DNA from: Chryseobacterium sp. Leaf201
GTDB taxonomy: Bacteria > Bacteroidota > Bacteroidia > Flavobacteriales > Weeksellaceae
NCBI RefSeq assembly: GCF_001421435.1
Contig: NZ_LMKA01000062.1
Span: 1 to 35,496, forward strand
Direction: 5' to 3'
DNA: 35,496 nt
Below, in pieces: positions 24,021 to 31,049 of this stretch (within the stretch, counting starts at the first letter, position 1; the number at the start of each line of letters is the position of its first letter). A program made the position numbers and the translations under genes. A model generated the notes under the pieces. That model made no database searches and was not told the DNA's origin. It worked only from the letters and a program-made list of their open reading frames with translations.

Positions 24021-24056
24021 AAATAAAAAATGCCAAGAAAAAGAAAACCTGGCATT
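24021..24056 (-). terminator. Attenuator-like terminator between peptide and thioredoxin-fold genes
   Basis: AATGCCA (24029-24035) pairs with TGGCATT (24050-24056), followed on the minus strand by TTTTTTATTTT and, five bases on, the ATG of the downstream gene. Partial read-through would yield much more peptide than enzyme. Confidence 0.8.
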
Positions 24057-24081
24057 CATTATTATTAAATTAATAAAAATC

Positions 24082-24282
24082 TTAATTAATCTTTTTTGGA
24101 GGGCAAGCACAACACTCTTCTTTCGGTCCGCCGCCTAATCCCAAATCAATTGTAACTGATCCACAAGCACACCATGATGAACTACCACAACCGCCTGTGC
24201 CAAGATCAAAACTTGCAGGTTCTCCTCCTGCCCCATTAACTTTTTTCAATTCATTTCTCGAAATTTTTTTTAAATTTTTCAT
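24082..24282 (-). CDS. GG-leader peptide (bacteriocin-like precursor), two DLGxGG...CAC repeats
   Basis: A 66-residue precursor. Leader: MKNLKKISRNELKKVNGAGG (1-20), the charged helix plus NG(A)GG end shared by Chryseobacterium bacteriocin-like and other Bacteroidetes GG-type leaders, where a peptidase-containing ABC exporter cuts. Core: 46 residues with six cysteines (32, 38, 40, 57, 58, 60). It contains two aligned units, residues 24-40 and 44-60, each reading (F/I)DLGxGG, six variable residues, then CAC. No modifying enzyme or exporter is in the window; only the thioredoxin-fold gene follows, after an attenuator. Modified RiPP, unmodified disulfide peptide and metal-binding peptide are all possible. 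A -7 box and a perfect inverted repeat lie upstream. Confidence 0.8.
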   Translation of the reverse strand: MKNLKKISRNELKKVNGAGGEPASFDLGTGGCGSSSWCACGSVTIDLGLGGGPKEECCACPPKKIN

Positions 24283-24316
24283 AGCTATATTATTAGTTCC
24301 GTCATTATTGACAATT

Positions 24317-24360
24317 CAAATCTAATAATAATATTTCACTTTTATAAGATTATTAGATTT
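24317..24360 (-). promoter_or_regulatory. Promoter with 12-bp inverted repeat for the peptide gene
   Basis: The minus strand reads TAGATTTG at 24324-24317 (TAnnTTTG), 34 bases before the peptide ATG. AAATCTAATAAT (24318-24329) and ATTATTAGATTT (24349-24360) are perfect inverted repeats 19 bases apart, one arm on the -7 box and the other about where the -33 would sit. It suggests a dimeric repressor. The plus strand has a T8 run after the second arm, so it could alternatively act as a terminator, although no plus-strand gene feeds it. Confidence 0.5.
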
Positions 24361-24430
24361 TTTTTATAAATTCGCTAAGGTTTTACGATAAAATTAGTTC
24401 CAATAATGCAGAAGGCATCATAATATGTTT

Positions 24431-25198
24431 TTATACCCTGTTGATAAAGCCCGCACATTTTTGCAGCACCACATCCGGCATTTCCTTATGCGGTGTATGC
24501 CCGGCCTCCGGGATGATGAACCTTTCTGCACTTCCGCTTACCTGGGAAACTGTTTTTTCCACCTGGTCCAGTGTTCCGTATTCATCTTTTTCACCCTGTA
24601 TAAATAACAGCGGCGCCTTTATCTTTTTTAAAAGAGATTCAATGTTCCAATTTCTGAACTGTTTGCTGAGCCAGATTTCCGTCCAGGCTTTTACGATCAT
24701 TTCAACCTTATCACCATGGTATTTTGCCAGGCGTTCAGCAAGATTAGTGGTCTGATAAGCTGTTAAGGAATCTTTTACTCCTTTTACGGTTACATCTTCC
24801 ACGAAAATATGTCCGGCTTCGCAGATTACGGCTTTTACTTTTTCAGGGTATCTGGCTGCGGTAATAAGCGCAATGGTACCGCCGTCGCTGTGGCCGAAAA
24901 GGATCGCTTCCTCTACGCCCAGGATATCCAAAAGGTCATCCAGCACATCGGCTTCCAGTTCCATGTAATTATTTTCCCTTTCATGAGTAAGCATCGGATA
25001 AGATTTCCCATATCCAAGACGGTCGTAAACCAGGACATTGCATTGCACCGCTGTTGCCAGTTGTTCAGGAAAATCGCGCCAAAGCTGCGTGCATCCTAAC
25101 GAATCATGCAGAAAGACCAGTACCGGCCTGTTTTTAAATAAATTGGTGTATTCAGTATATAATTTTTTGCCTCTGACATCAATGATTTTCCTTTCCAT
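24431..25198 (-). CDS. Alpha/beta-fold hydrolase
   Basis: A 255-residue serine hydrolase with VLVFLHDSLGCTQLW (oxyanion region), LVYDRLGYGKS, the nucleophile elbow LFGHSDGGTIAL (Ser at about 110), the acid in QGEKDEYGT (about 213) and the catalytic His in PEAGHTPHKEMPD (about 238). It is cytosolic. The frame begins at TTG 25201 but ATG 25198 is preferred. It follows the nitronate monooxygenase stop... reading on the minus strand, the upstream gene (25211-26200) ends 12 bases before this start, so they are co-transcribed. Substrate unknown. Confidence 0.88.
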   Translation of the reverse strand: MERKIIDVRGKKLYTEYTNLFKNRPVLVFLHDSLGCTQLWRDFPEQLATAVQCNVLVYDRLGYGKSYPMLTHERENNYMELEADVLDDLLDILGVEEAILFGHSDGGTIALITAARYPEKVKAVICEAGHIFVEDVTVKGVKDSLTAYQTTNLAERLAKYHGDKVEMIVKAWTEIWLSKQFRNWNIESLLKKIKAPLLFIQGEKDEYGTLDQVEKTVSQVSGSAERFIIPEAGHTPHKEMPDVVLQKCAGFINRV

Positions 25199-25210
25199 CA
25201 ATACAGTTCA

Positions 25211-26200
25211 CTATAATCCGGGGTTGCCTGCTTCATTAAATTCTGCCAGTAAATTCCGGAATACCGTTTCTACAGGAAGTACTTCATCAATTAAAGCGGA
25301 AACCTGCCCGATCTCCAGTTCACCTTCCTCCATATCACCTTCGAACATTCCGCGCTTTGCCCTTGCCCGGCCCAGAGAGGCGATCAGGGAGTCTTTATTC
25401 CTTCCGGCTGTATAAATATCTTCCAGTTCATTAAAGAACTTATTTTTCACCATTCTTACGGGTGCGAGTTCTTTTAAAGTCAGATGGGTATCGCCTTCCT
25501 GGAGTTCCGTAATTTTCTGTTTCCAGTTATCGTGGGCGCTGGCTTCAATGGTTGCCGCAAAACGGGACCCGATCTGTACGCCGTCCGCTCCGAGAATCAT
25601 GGCTGCTTTCATCTGCGAACCGAGGGCAATTCCGCCGGCTGCAATCAGGGGTTTTGAGATATGTTTTTTCACATTGGGAATCAGGCAGAACGTTGTGGTT
25701 TCATCCCTTCCGTTGTGGCCTCCCGCCTCGAATCCTTCGGCTACTATTGCATCAACACCAGCGTCTTCACACTTCATGGCAAATTTTGTAGAAGATACCA
25801 CGTGGGCAACCTTTAATCCTTCTTTCTGCAGGGTTTCCGTATAAGTTTTCGGGTTTCCGGCAGAGGTAAAGACAATTTTCACGCCTTCTTCCAGAATGAT
25901 CTGAATGACTTCATCCAGATTGGGATAGAGCATCGGCACGTTAACACCGAAAGGCTTATCGGTAACCTGTTTGCATTTCCGGATATTTTCCCTGAGGATA
26001 TCAGGATACATACTGCCGGCACCAATCAGGCCAAGGCCTCCGCAATTGGAAACCGCTGAGGCCAGCTTCCAGCCGGAATGCCAGATCATTCCTGCCTGGA
26101 TTACCGGATACTGAATACTGAACAGCTGCGTAATTCTATTTTGACTTTGCTGCATTTCGTGAAGTTTTTTAGCCGAATTAAAATCTATAAAATTGCTCAT
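25211..26200 (-). CDS. Nitronate monooxygenase family flavoprotein
   Basis: A 329-residue TIM-barrel FMN enzyme: FSIQYPVIQAGMIWHSGWKLASAVSNCGGLGLIG at the N-terminus, KPFGVNVPML, AHVVSSTKFAMKCEDAGVDAIVAEGFEAGGHNGRD, then PLIAAGGIALGSQMKAAMILGADGVQIGSRF for phosphate binding. It oxidatively denitrifies nitronates, often for detoxifying propionate-3-nitronate; some members are enoyl-ACP reductases (FabK), which the AEGxEAGGHxG motif also fits. NMO is favoured because no fab genes are adjacent. It precedes the alpha/beta hydrolase by 12 bases on the same strand. Length is normal. Confidence 0.88.
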   Translation of the reverse strand: MSNFIDFNSAKKLHEMQQSQNRITQLFSIQYPVIQAGMIWHSGWKLASAVSNCGGLGLIGAGSMYPDILRENIRKCKQVTDKPFGVNVPMLYPNLDEVIQIILEEGVKIVFTSAGNPKTYTETLQKEGLKVAHVVSSTKFAMKCEDAGVDAIVAEGFEAGGHNGRDETTTFCLIPNVKKHISKPLIAAGGIALGSQMKAAMILGADGVQIGSRFAATIEASAHDNWKQKITELQEGDTHLTLKELAPVRMVKNKFFNELEDIYTAGRNKDSLIASLGRARAKRGMFEGDMEEGELEIGQVSALIDEVLPVETVFRNLLAEFNEAGNPGL

Positions 26201-26245
26201 GCCGTAAAAATACTAAAAACTACGATGTAACGGGGCTTTAAGGCA

Positions 26246-26278
26246 TAAAAAAACCTTCAGGTATATTCTGAAGGTTTT
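26246..26278 (-). terminator. Terminator after the SurA-like gene
   Basis: AAAACCTTCAG (26250-26260) pairs with CTGAAGGTTTT (26268-26278); the minus strand then runs through TTTTTTATG. It begins five bases after the SurA-like stop codon. Confidence 0.9.
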
Positions 26279-26282
26279 GGTT

Positions 26283-27653
26283 TTATTTCTTAACTGAATC
26301 TTTCTTCCAGCTTCCTTTAAGATTACATGTATCATAACGGCCGTCAATTGAAATAAATGTGGTCGGGAGCCTTGAACTCACAAACTTCTCAACCATTTCA
26401 TTTCTCTTTTTGTTGAGTGCCATCTGCTTGATCCGGTCGTAATCGGTTTCCAGCGTAATCTGGTGTGCAGGAATTACATCTTCAACTTTTACAATCTTCA
26501 CCACTTTTCTCTTTCTTTCATCTTCATCATCAAAAGCATTGGTAATATCCCCTTTGTTTAAACCGGCCAGCTCGTAGCTGATGGTTCCGGGAACGGTTTC
26601 TCTTTCAATTTTATTGGAACCGTCAGCTCCCGGAATAACCCCGGCATTGAACTTGGTTCTTTTATCATCTGAGAATTTAAAGGCTGCGTCTTTAAAAGTT
26701 ATTTTACCGCTCTGAACAAGTCCTTTGATACTGTCCAGCTTTACTCTTGCCGTTTTCACTTCATCATCCGTAGGCGTTGCCATCAGAAGAATATGCTTTG
26801 CTTCGTAGATCTTTCCTGATTTTTTTACCAGCTGGATAATGTGATACCCGAATTCCGTTTCTACAGGTTCTGATATTTCCCCTTCCTGAAGGTTCAATGC
26901 TGCCGCCTCGAAAGGTTTTACCATCTGTCCTTTTGAAATGTTCTTCATCAGACCGCCGTTGGAAGCGGATCCCGGATCTTCAGAATAAATCCTCGCCTGG
27001 CTTTCAAAGGTTTCGCCTCCCTGTATATCTTTCTTGATTTTATTAAGCCTGTTGACCAGATCCTGCTTATGGGCTTCCGTCAGCTTGGGAAACATCATGA
27101 TCTGGGACAATGACACTTCATCCTTAATCTCAGGAAGCTGTGCTTTATACTGATTATAAAAGTCGGTTACTTCGTTAGGCGTAACATCAGCCTTTTCGGT
27201 AATTCTCTGGTATTTGGCCTGTCCGTAATACTGGTCGATATCGATTTTCTCAATCGCATTTTTCATTTCATACCCGTTTCTGAACTTATAGGCCGTCAGC
27301 ATTGCTTTTTCATCCGGAAACTGGGAAAGAAGCTGCTGGTATTTTGCATTAGCCTGCTCTTTAATTGCTGCAGAACGGTTTTCAATCAACGTATCTTTTC
27401 TGGCTTCATATACCAGAAGTTTATTGTTCAGAAGATTTTCCAGAAACTCACACTTATCAATATTGGAAGCTCCCTGCTGTTTTGCATAATTCATCTGCTC
27501 ATTCACATCAGATTCCAAAACAATTTCATCACCGATTACCGCTGCAATACCATCGATGAGATCTCCCTGTTTCAGCTGGGCTTTCATGGTATTGGCCCCC
27601 ATCATCATGATGAAAATTCCAAAAAGAAAAGTGATCTTAAGTTTATTTGTCAT
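26283..27653 (-). CDS. Periplasmic peptidyl-prolyl isomerase, SurA-like
   Basis: A 456-residue protein with signal peptide (LKITFLFGIFIMMMGANTMKAQ), a SurA N-terminal chaperone segment (DGIAAVIGDEIVLESDVNEQM, about 33-53), and two parvulin/PpiC domains: one at about 180-280 (SEDPGSASNGGLMKNISKG, EFGYHIIQLVKKSG) and one at about 284-385 (EAKHILLMATPTDDEVKTAR). SurA assists outer-membrane protein folding. Bacteroidetes usually carry several such genes; this one follows the PfkB kinase gene on the same strand, 87 bases downstream, with its own TAAATTTG box and terminator. It is separate from other secretion genes. Confidence 0.92.
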   Translation of the reverse strand: MTNKLKITFLFGIFIMMMGANTMKAQLKQGDLIDGIAAVIGDEIVLESDVNEQMNYAKQQGASNIDKCEFLENLLNNKLLVYEARKDTLIENRSAAIKEQANAKYQQLLSQFPDEKAMLTAYKFRNGYEMKNAIEKIDIDQYYGQAKYQRITEKADVTPNEVTDFYNQYKAQLPEIKDEVSLSQIMMFPKLTEAHKQDLVNRLNKIKKDIQGGETFESQARIYSEDPGSASNGGLMKNISKGQMVKPFEAAALNLQEGEISEPVETEFGYHIIQLVKKSGKIYEAKHILLMATPTDDEVKTARVKLDSIKGLVQSGKITFKDAAFKFSDDKRTKFNAGVIPGADGSNKIERETVPGTISYELAGLNKGDITNAFDDEDERKRKVVKIVKVEDVIPAHQITLETDYDRIKQMALNKKRNEMVEKFVSSRLPTTFISIDGRYDTCNLKGSWKKDSVKK

Positions 27654-27674
27654 TTTACTATTTTAAACAAGTTG

Positions 27675-27682
27675 CAAATTTA
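27675..27682 (-). promoter_or_regulatory. -7 box for the SurA-like gene
   Basis: The minus strand reads TAAATTTG, 22 bases before the ATG at 27653. Confidence 0.5.
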
Positions 27683-27740
27683 GAATTCTTAATGAATTAC
27701 ACTAAATTTTTTATTATAAATATTTCTTAAAAAGAAGGAG

Positions 27741-28664
27741 TTACTGGAGTTCTATATCAAAAGTTGTCAGTTCTTTAAACTGTCTCAATCTTTCAAACAT
27801 ATCCTTTTCATTTACTTCCTGGATTCTCTCCGTCCCGAATTTCTCTACCGTAAAAGAAGCCATTGCAGAACCTACGATCAATGCAGATTTCATGGTTTCA
27901 AAATCAGTTTTCCCTTTTTTGGCAAGATATGCTGCAAAGCCTCCGGCAAACGTATCTCCGGCTCCGGTAGGATCGAACACTTCTTCCAGCGGAAGTGCTG
28001 GGATGGCAAATACTTTATCTTCATGGAAAAGCAGGGCACCGTGCTCCCCTTTCTTGATAATTACATATTCAGGGCCCATATCATGGATTTTCTTCGCTGC
28101 TTTTACCAGAGAATATTCTCCCGAAAGCTGTCTTGCCTCTTCATCGTTGATGGTAATAACATCGGTTTTTGCAATCATGTCCATCAGGATATCCCAGGCG
28201 CTGTCCATCCAGAAATTCATTGTATCCAGGATAACAAGCTTCGGGCGGTTGTGCATTTTTTCAAGCACTGAAAGCTGCACGCCAGGATGAAGGTTCCCCA
28301 ACAGCAGAATTTCTGCATCCTGCATGGATTCAGGAATCTTAGGGTCGAAGTTCTCCAGGACGTTGACTTCTGTTGCTAAAGTATCTCTTGTATTGAGATC
28401 ATTGTGGTATTTTCCGGACCAGAAAAAGGTCTTTCCTTCTTTTACGATCTCAATCCCTTCAATATTGATGTCCCTGTCTGTAAACATATCAAGATGCTCC
28501 TGCGGGAAGTCTCCTCCCACTACAGAAACAATTCCGGATTTTACCCCTAAAACGGATGAGGTGATCCCGATATAGGTAGCGGCACCTCCTAAAATTTTAT
28601 CTGTTTTGCCGAACGGCGTTTCAATAGCATCAAATGCAACACTTCCTACAACTAAAAGTTTCAT
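27741..28664 (-). CDS. PfkB-family sugar/nucleoside kinase
   Basis: A 307-residue ribokinase-fold enzyme: MKLLVVGSVAFDAIETPFG start, GGAATYIGITSSVLG and VSVVGGDFP substrate-binding motifs, VDNNEEA-like TINDEEARQL, and EVFDPTGAGDTFAGGFAAYL with the catalytic Asp in GAGD. Substrate (sugar, nucleoside or adenosine) cannot be told. The longer frame to 28709 adds 15 residues unlike the family; ATG 28664 gives the canonical start. It begins 28 bases after gldD on the same strand, so the two likely form an operon. It is cytosolic. Confidence 0.9.
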   Translation of the reverse strand: MKLLVVGSVAFDAIETPFGKTDKILGGAATYIGITSSVLGVKSGIVSVVGGDFPQEHLDMFTDRDINIEGIEIVKEGKTFFWSGKYHNDLNTRDTLATEVNVLENFDPKIPESMQDAEILLLGNLHPGVQLSVLEKMHNRPKLVILDTMNFWMDSAWDILMDMIAKTDVITINDEEARQLSGEYSLVKAAKKIHDMGPEYVIIKKGEHGALLFHEDKVFAIPALPLEEVFDPTGAGDTFAGGFAAYLAKKGKTDFETMKSALIVGSAMASFTVEKFGTERIQEVNEKDMFERLRQFKELTTFDIELQ

Positions 28665-28692
28665 ATTATTTTCAAAGTATATTAAAAGTAAA

Positions 28693-29250
28693 TTAATTTT
28701 TCCATTCAAAGGTATCCAGCAGGTGCTTCATATCTTTTTTGATATAATCCACCGCGGGAGCCAGGGAATCAGGCTTCGGCCTCGTGTTAAAATATAAGTA
28801 AGCCGTTACGAAATGTCTTGTACTGTCTGTAATATAAAATTGCAGGTTGGAGGCACTCTGCCCCTTCAGTTCATAAAAATTTCCGTAGACTTTTTTATCA
28901 GGATATTCAAAAGACTTGGTATCAATGGCGCTTGCTTTAATGGTATGCTCATACACCATTTTTTCAGCTTCCCGGATGTGATCGGCAAAATCATTCTGTA
29001 TCGGGTAATACGTTACAAAAATCTTGGCTTTCATTTTGGGATAGTTCAGGTAATACCAGCAGGGCTTTTTGGCATCTGTCATTTTTGCAAAATCAGAGTA
29101 TTCAAAAGTATAGGAACAACTGTTCTCAAATTTCTGGTATTTCGGTGCCGGATATTCCAGCCGGAGTTCCCCGTAAGGCTTCGGTACAGAATCTTTTCCG
29201 CAGGATACCAGAAGCAGGGCTGCAAAAATAAAAAGGGCATTTTTAAACAT
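28693..29250 (-). CDS. gldD: Gliding-motility-type lipoprotein GldD
   Basis: A 185-residue lipoprotein: MFKNALFIFAALLLVSC lipobox with the lipidated Cys at 17, then RLEYPAPKYQKFE, CSYTFEYSDFA, CWYYLNYPKMKAKIFVTYYP and YLYFNTRPKPDSLAPAVDYI, all GldD marks. In gliding Bacteroidetes it is needed for motility and works near the type IX secretion machinery. Chryseobacterium relatives often keep gld genes without strong gliding. The longer frame to 29265 overlaps a possible promoter box and is not used. mutY lies upstream with a 184-base gap; in F. johnsoniae ssb and gldE sit between them, and both are absent here. Confidence 0.93.
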   Translation of the reverse strand: MFKNALFIFAALLLVSCGKDSVPKPYGELRLEYPAPKYQKFENSCSYTFEYSDFAKMTDAKKPCWYYLNYPKMKAKIFVTYYPIQNDFADHIREAEKMVYEHTIKASAIDTKSFEYPDKKVYGNFYELKGQSASNLQFYITDSTRHFVTAYLYFNTRPKPDSLAPAVDYIKKDMKHLLDTFEWKN

Positions 29251-29270
29251 TTTGCAAAAGTACAAATTAG

Positions 29271-29306
29271 ATTTCAGATTTCAGGAGACAAATTTCAGGA
29301 TTTCAG
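29271..29306. repeat. Four ATTTCAG heptamers upstream of gldD
   Basis: ATTTCAG occurs at 29271, 29278, 29292 and 29300, starts 7, 14 and 8 bases apart, in the gap between mutY and gldD. They lie on one strand and near a TACTTTTG box (29262-29255, minus). The spacing suggests a repeated binding site or slipped repeats. The remaining 29307-29434 holds no gene I can support. Confidence 0.4.
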
Positions 29307-29434
29307 CGGGTTTAAATCCCGGTCAGAGGCTTCAGACCTGTCTTCAGGCAAAGTTTGTGATCCATTTAAATTATATTCTGTATGAAATGTAAAATATTCA
29401 GATTGGAAATTCTTCAAGGCTCATCTATCATTAA

Positions 29435-30478
29435 TTAAAAAAACAGTTCTTCACTTCTGCTCCGGATATAATTTTCCAGCGGTTTCGGAAATGACTTTTC
29501 TTGAGATCCTGCATCATCGGTAATGATATACTGGTTTTCAGCAGCAAAGCGGTCCCAGACCGATTGTGAATCTATTTCAACATTAAAAATTTCCAGGCTC
29601 AGGTTTTTATGGGTAAGCTTATGCTGCATGGTTCTTACGCTCCTGATAAAAGGCATCAGCTCTTCCGGAATTTCCTCAGGGAACTCAAACAGCTTTTTCC
29701 AGATGAAATCATCTTTTCTCTGGCGGATTAAAAACTGTCCGTTCCTGTGAACAAAATAATATTTGAGATGAAGATCCTGAACCTTTGCTTTCTTTGTTTT
29801 TACCGGAAATTCCGAAACCCTGTTTAATGAAAAAGCCAGGCAGTCTTCACGCAACGGGCATTCATGACAGAGCGGATTTTTCGGTTTGCAGATTTCCGAA
29901 CCCAGGTCCATCATCGCCTGGTTAAAATCCCCGACATTTTCCGGCAGGACCAACTGGGCCAATTCTGAAAAATAGGTAAACGCGCGGGAACCTGAAATAT
30001 CAAAATCATCAGCAAAAACACGGCTGAGAACCCGGTAAAAATTACCGTCAACAGCAGGCATCTTACCGTCAAAACAAATGCTGGAAACGGCTGCTGCTGT
30101 ATACTTCCCTACGCCCTTCAGCTTTAAAATCTCTTCATACTGATCCGGAAAAGTTCCGTTATACTCATTCATAATCTGCTGTGCAGCCTTATGTATATTG
30201 ATGGCTCTTGAATAGTAGCCCAATCCTTTCCAGTACAGAAGAACCTCATCTTCTTCAGCATCTGCCAGAGTTTGTACATCCGGAAATCTTCCGACGAAAT
30301 TATTGTAGTGCCCGAGCCCCTGGCTGATCCTGGTCTGCTGGAAAACAATTTCACAGATCCAGATTTTATAAGGATCCCTGGTCTGCCTGAACGGCAGGTC
30401 CCTGGCATTTATTTTATACCAGGCCAGAAGTTTAGTGCCTATCTGCTTAAAGTTTGAATCTTCTTTTGTCTTTTCCAA
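29435..30478 (-). CDS. mutY: A/G-specific adenine glycosylase
   Basis: A 347-residue DNA repair enzyme that removes adenine mispaired with 8-oxoguanine. Catalytic residues: E43 in WICEIVFQQTR and D144 in PAVDGNFYRV, following the helix-hairpin-helix LKLKGVGKYTAAA. The [4Fe-4S] motif C-x6-C-x2-C-x5-C is complete (C197, C204, C207, C213). The C-terminal NUDT1-like 8-oxoG-reading domain spans about 230-345 (FLIRQRKDDFIWKKLFEFPEE). It stands upstream of gldD, a link kept in many Bacteroidetes, though ssb and gldE are missing between them. A TATCTTTG box lies 22 bases before the ATG. Complete and typical. Confidence 0.95.
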   Translation of the reverse strand: MEKTKEDSNFKQIGTKLLAWYKINARDLPFRQTRDPYKIWICEIVFQQTRISQGLGHYNNFVGRFPDVQTLADAEEDEVLLYWKGLGYYSRAINIHKAAQQIMNEYNGTFPDQYEEILKLKGVGKYTAAAVSSICFDGKMPAVDGNFYRVLSRVFADDFDISGSRAFTYFSELAQLVLPENVGDFNQAMMDLGSEICKPKNPLCHECPLREDCLAFSLNRVSEFPVKTKKAKVQDLHLKYYFVHRNGQFLIRQRKDDFIWKKLFEFPEEIPEELMPFIRSVRTMQHKLTHKNLSLEIFNVEIDSQSVWDRFAAENQYIITDDAGSQEKSFPKPLENYIRSRSEELFF

Positions 30479-30500
30479 AAAGCCATCTCATTTATGCCTG

Positions 30501-30508
30501 CAAAGATA
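30501..30508 (-). promoter_or_regulatory. -7 box for mutY
   Basis: The minus strand reads TATCTTTG, 22 bases before the mutY ATG (30478) and 7 bases past the end of the upstream lipoprotein gene. Confidence 0.5.
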
Positions 30509-30515
30509 AGATAAT

Positions 30516-30971
30516 TTACTCTTCTTTCTTTACGGAATAAACCGGCGCCGTTTTCAGCCATTGGTATTTCAGATTTTTTTCTTTGGCAATAAAAGGATAG
30601 CCTTCCAGCTTTTTAAGATACATGTACATGGAATCTTTTTTCAATTTCAGCCTTTGGTTAGACAGTATCTGAAGCGGAAAAACAACAACAGAATCCCTGT
30701 TCGATTTCAACACCTGTCCTGAAGCAATTTTATAGATAAAAACAGACGGGCCACGTCCGGAGGAACTGTCTGCCAGTTTTACATCCGAAGCAGAAACCAC
30801 CATATCACTGGCGTTAAAACATTCCTGCTCATCCATAACGTAAGCGGTCCCTTCCTCCCTTTCATTGGCAAAAAGGTCAATTTTATGCTCGTTGTGGAGT
30901 TTTTTATCTTCGCAGCTTACTGAAAGAGTCATGAAAAGTACCGGTAAAAAGTACAGCAGCTTTCTTTTCAT
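30516..30971 (-). CDS. Lipoprotein downstream of tssBC
   Basis: A 151-residue lipoprotein: MKRKLLYFLPVLFMTLSVSC lipobox (Cys 20), then an acidic mature domain with DLFANEREEGTAYVMDEQECF. No family is recognised. T6SS clusters of Bacteroidetes contain a small lipoprotein (TssQ), and size and position fit, but this is a guess from context. The longer frame to 31019 starts inside the terminator at 30996-31031 and is rejected. That terminator separates it from tssC (stop at 31050), so its transcription relies on read-through or its own promoter. Confidence 0.7.
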   Translation of the reverse strand: MKRKLLYFLPVLFMTLSVSCEDKKLHNEHKIDLFANEREEGTAYVMDEQECFNASDMVVSASDVKLADSSSGRGPSVFIYKIASGQVLKSNRDSVVVFPLQILSNQRLKLKKDSMYMYLKKLEGYPFIAKEKNLKYQWLKTAPVYSVKKEE

Positions 30972-30995
30972 CGTTATAATTTTAATGATTTGGTA

Positions 30996-31031
30996 GAAAA
31001 AAACCGATGTAAAGTGCATCGGTCTTTTTTT
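30996..31031 (-). terminator. Terminator after tssC
   Basis: ACCGATG (31003-31009) pairs with CATCGGT (31017-31023), with a T-run on the minus strand from the A-tract at 30996-31002. It begins about 19 bases after the tssC stop. Confidence 0.88.
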
Positions 31032-31049
31032 ATTGTTGATAAATATTTT

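Noticed and set aside
24017..24055. Upstream start of the thioredoxin-fold gene
   Set aside because: The ATG at 24055 lies inside the terminator hairpin, and a clean signal peptide begins at 24016.
29255..29262. TACTTTTG -7 box for gldD
   Set aside because: It lies only four bases before the ATG, which would need a leaderless transcript; not listed as a promoter.
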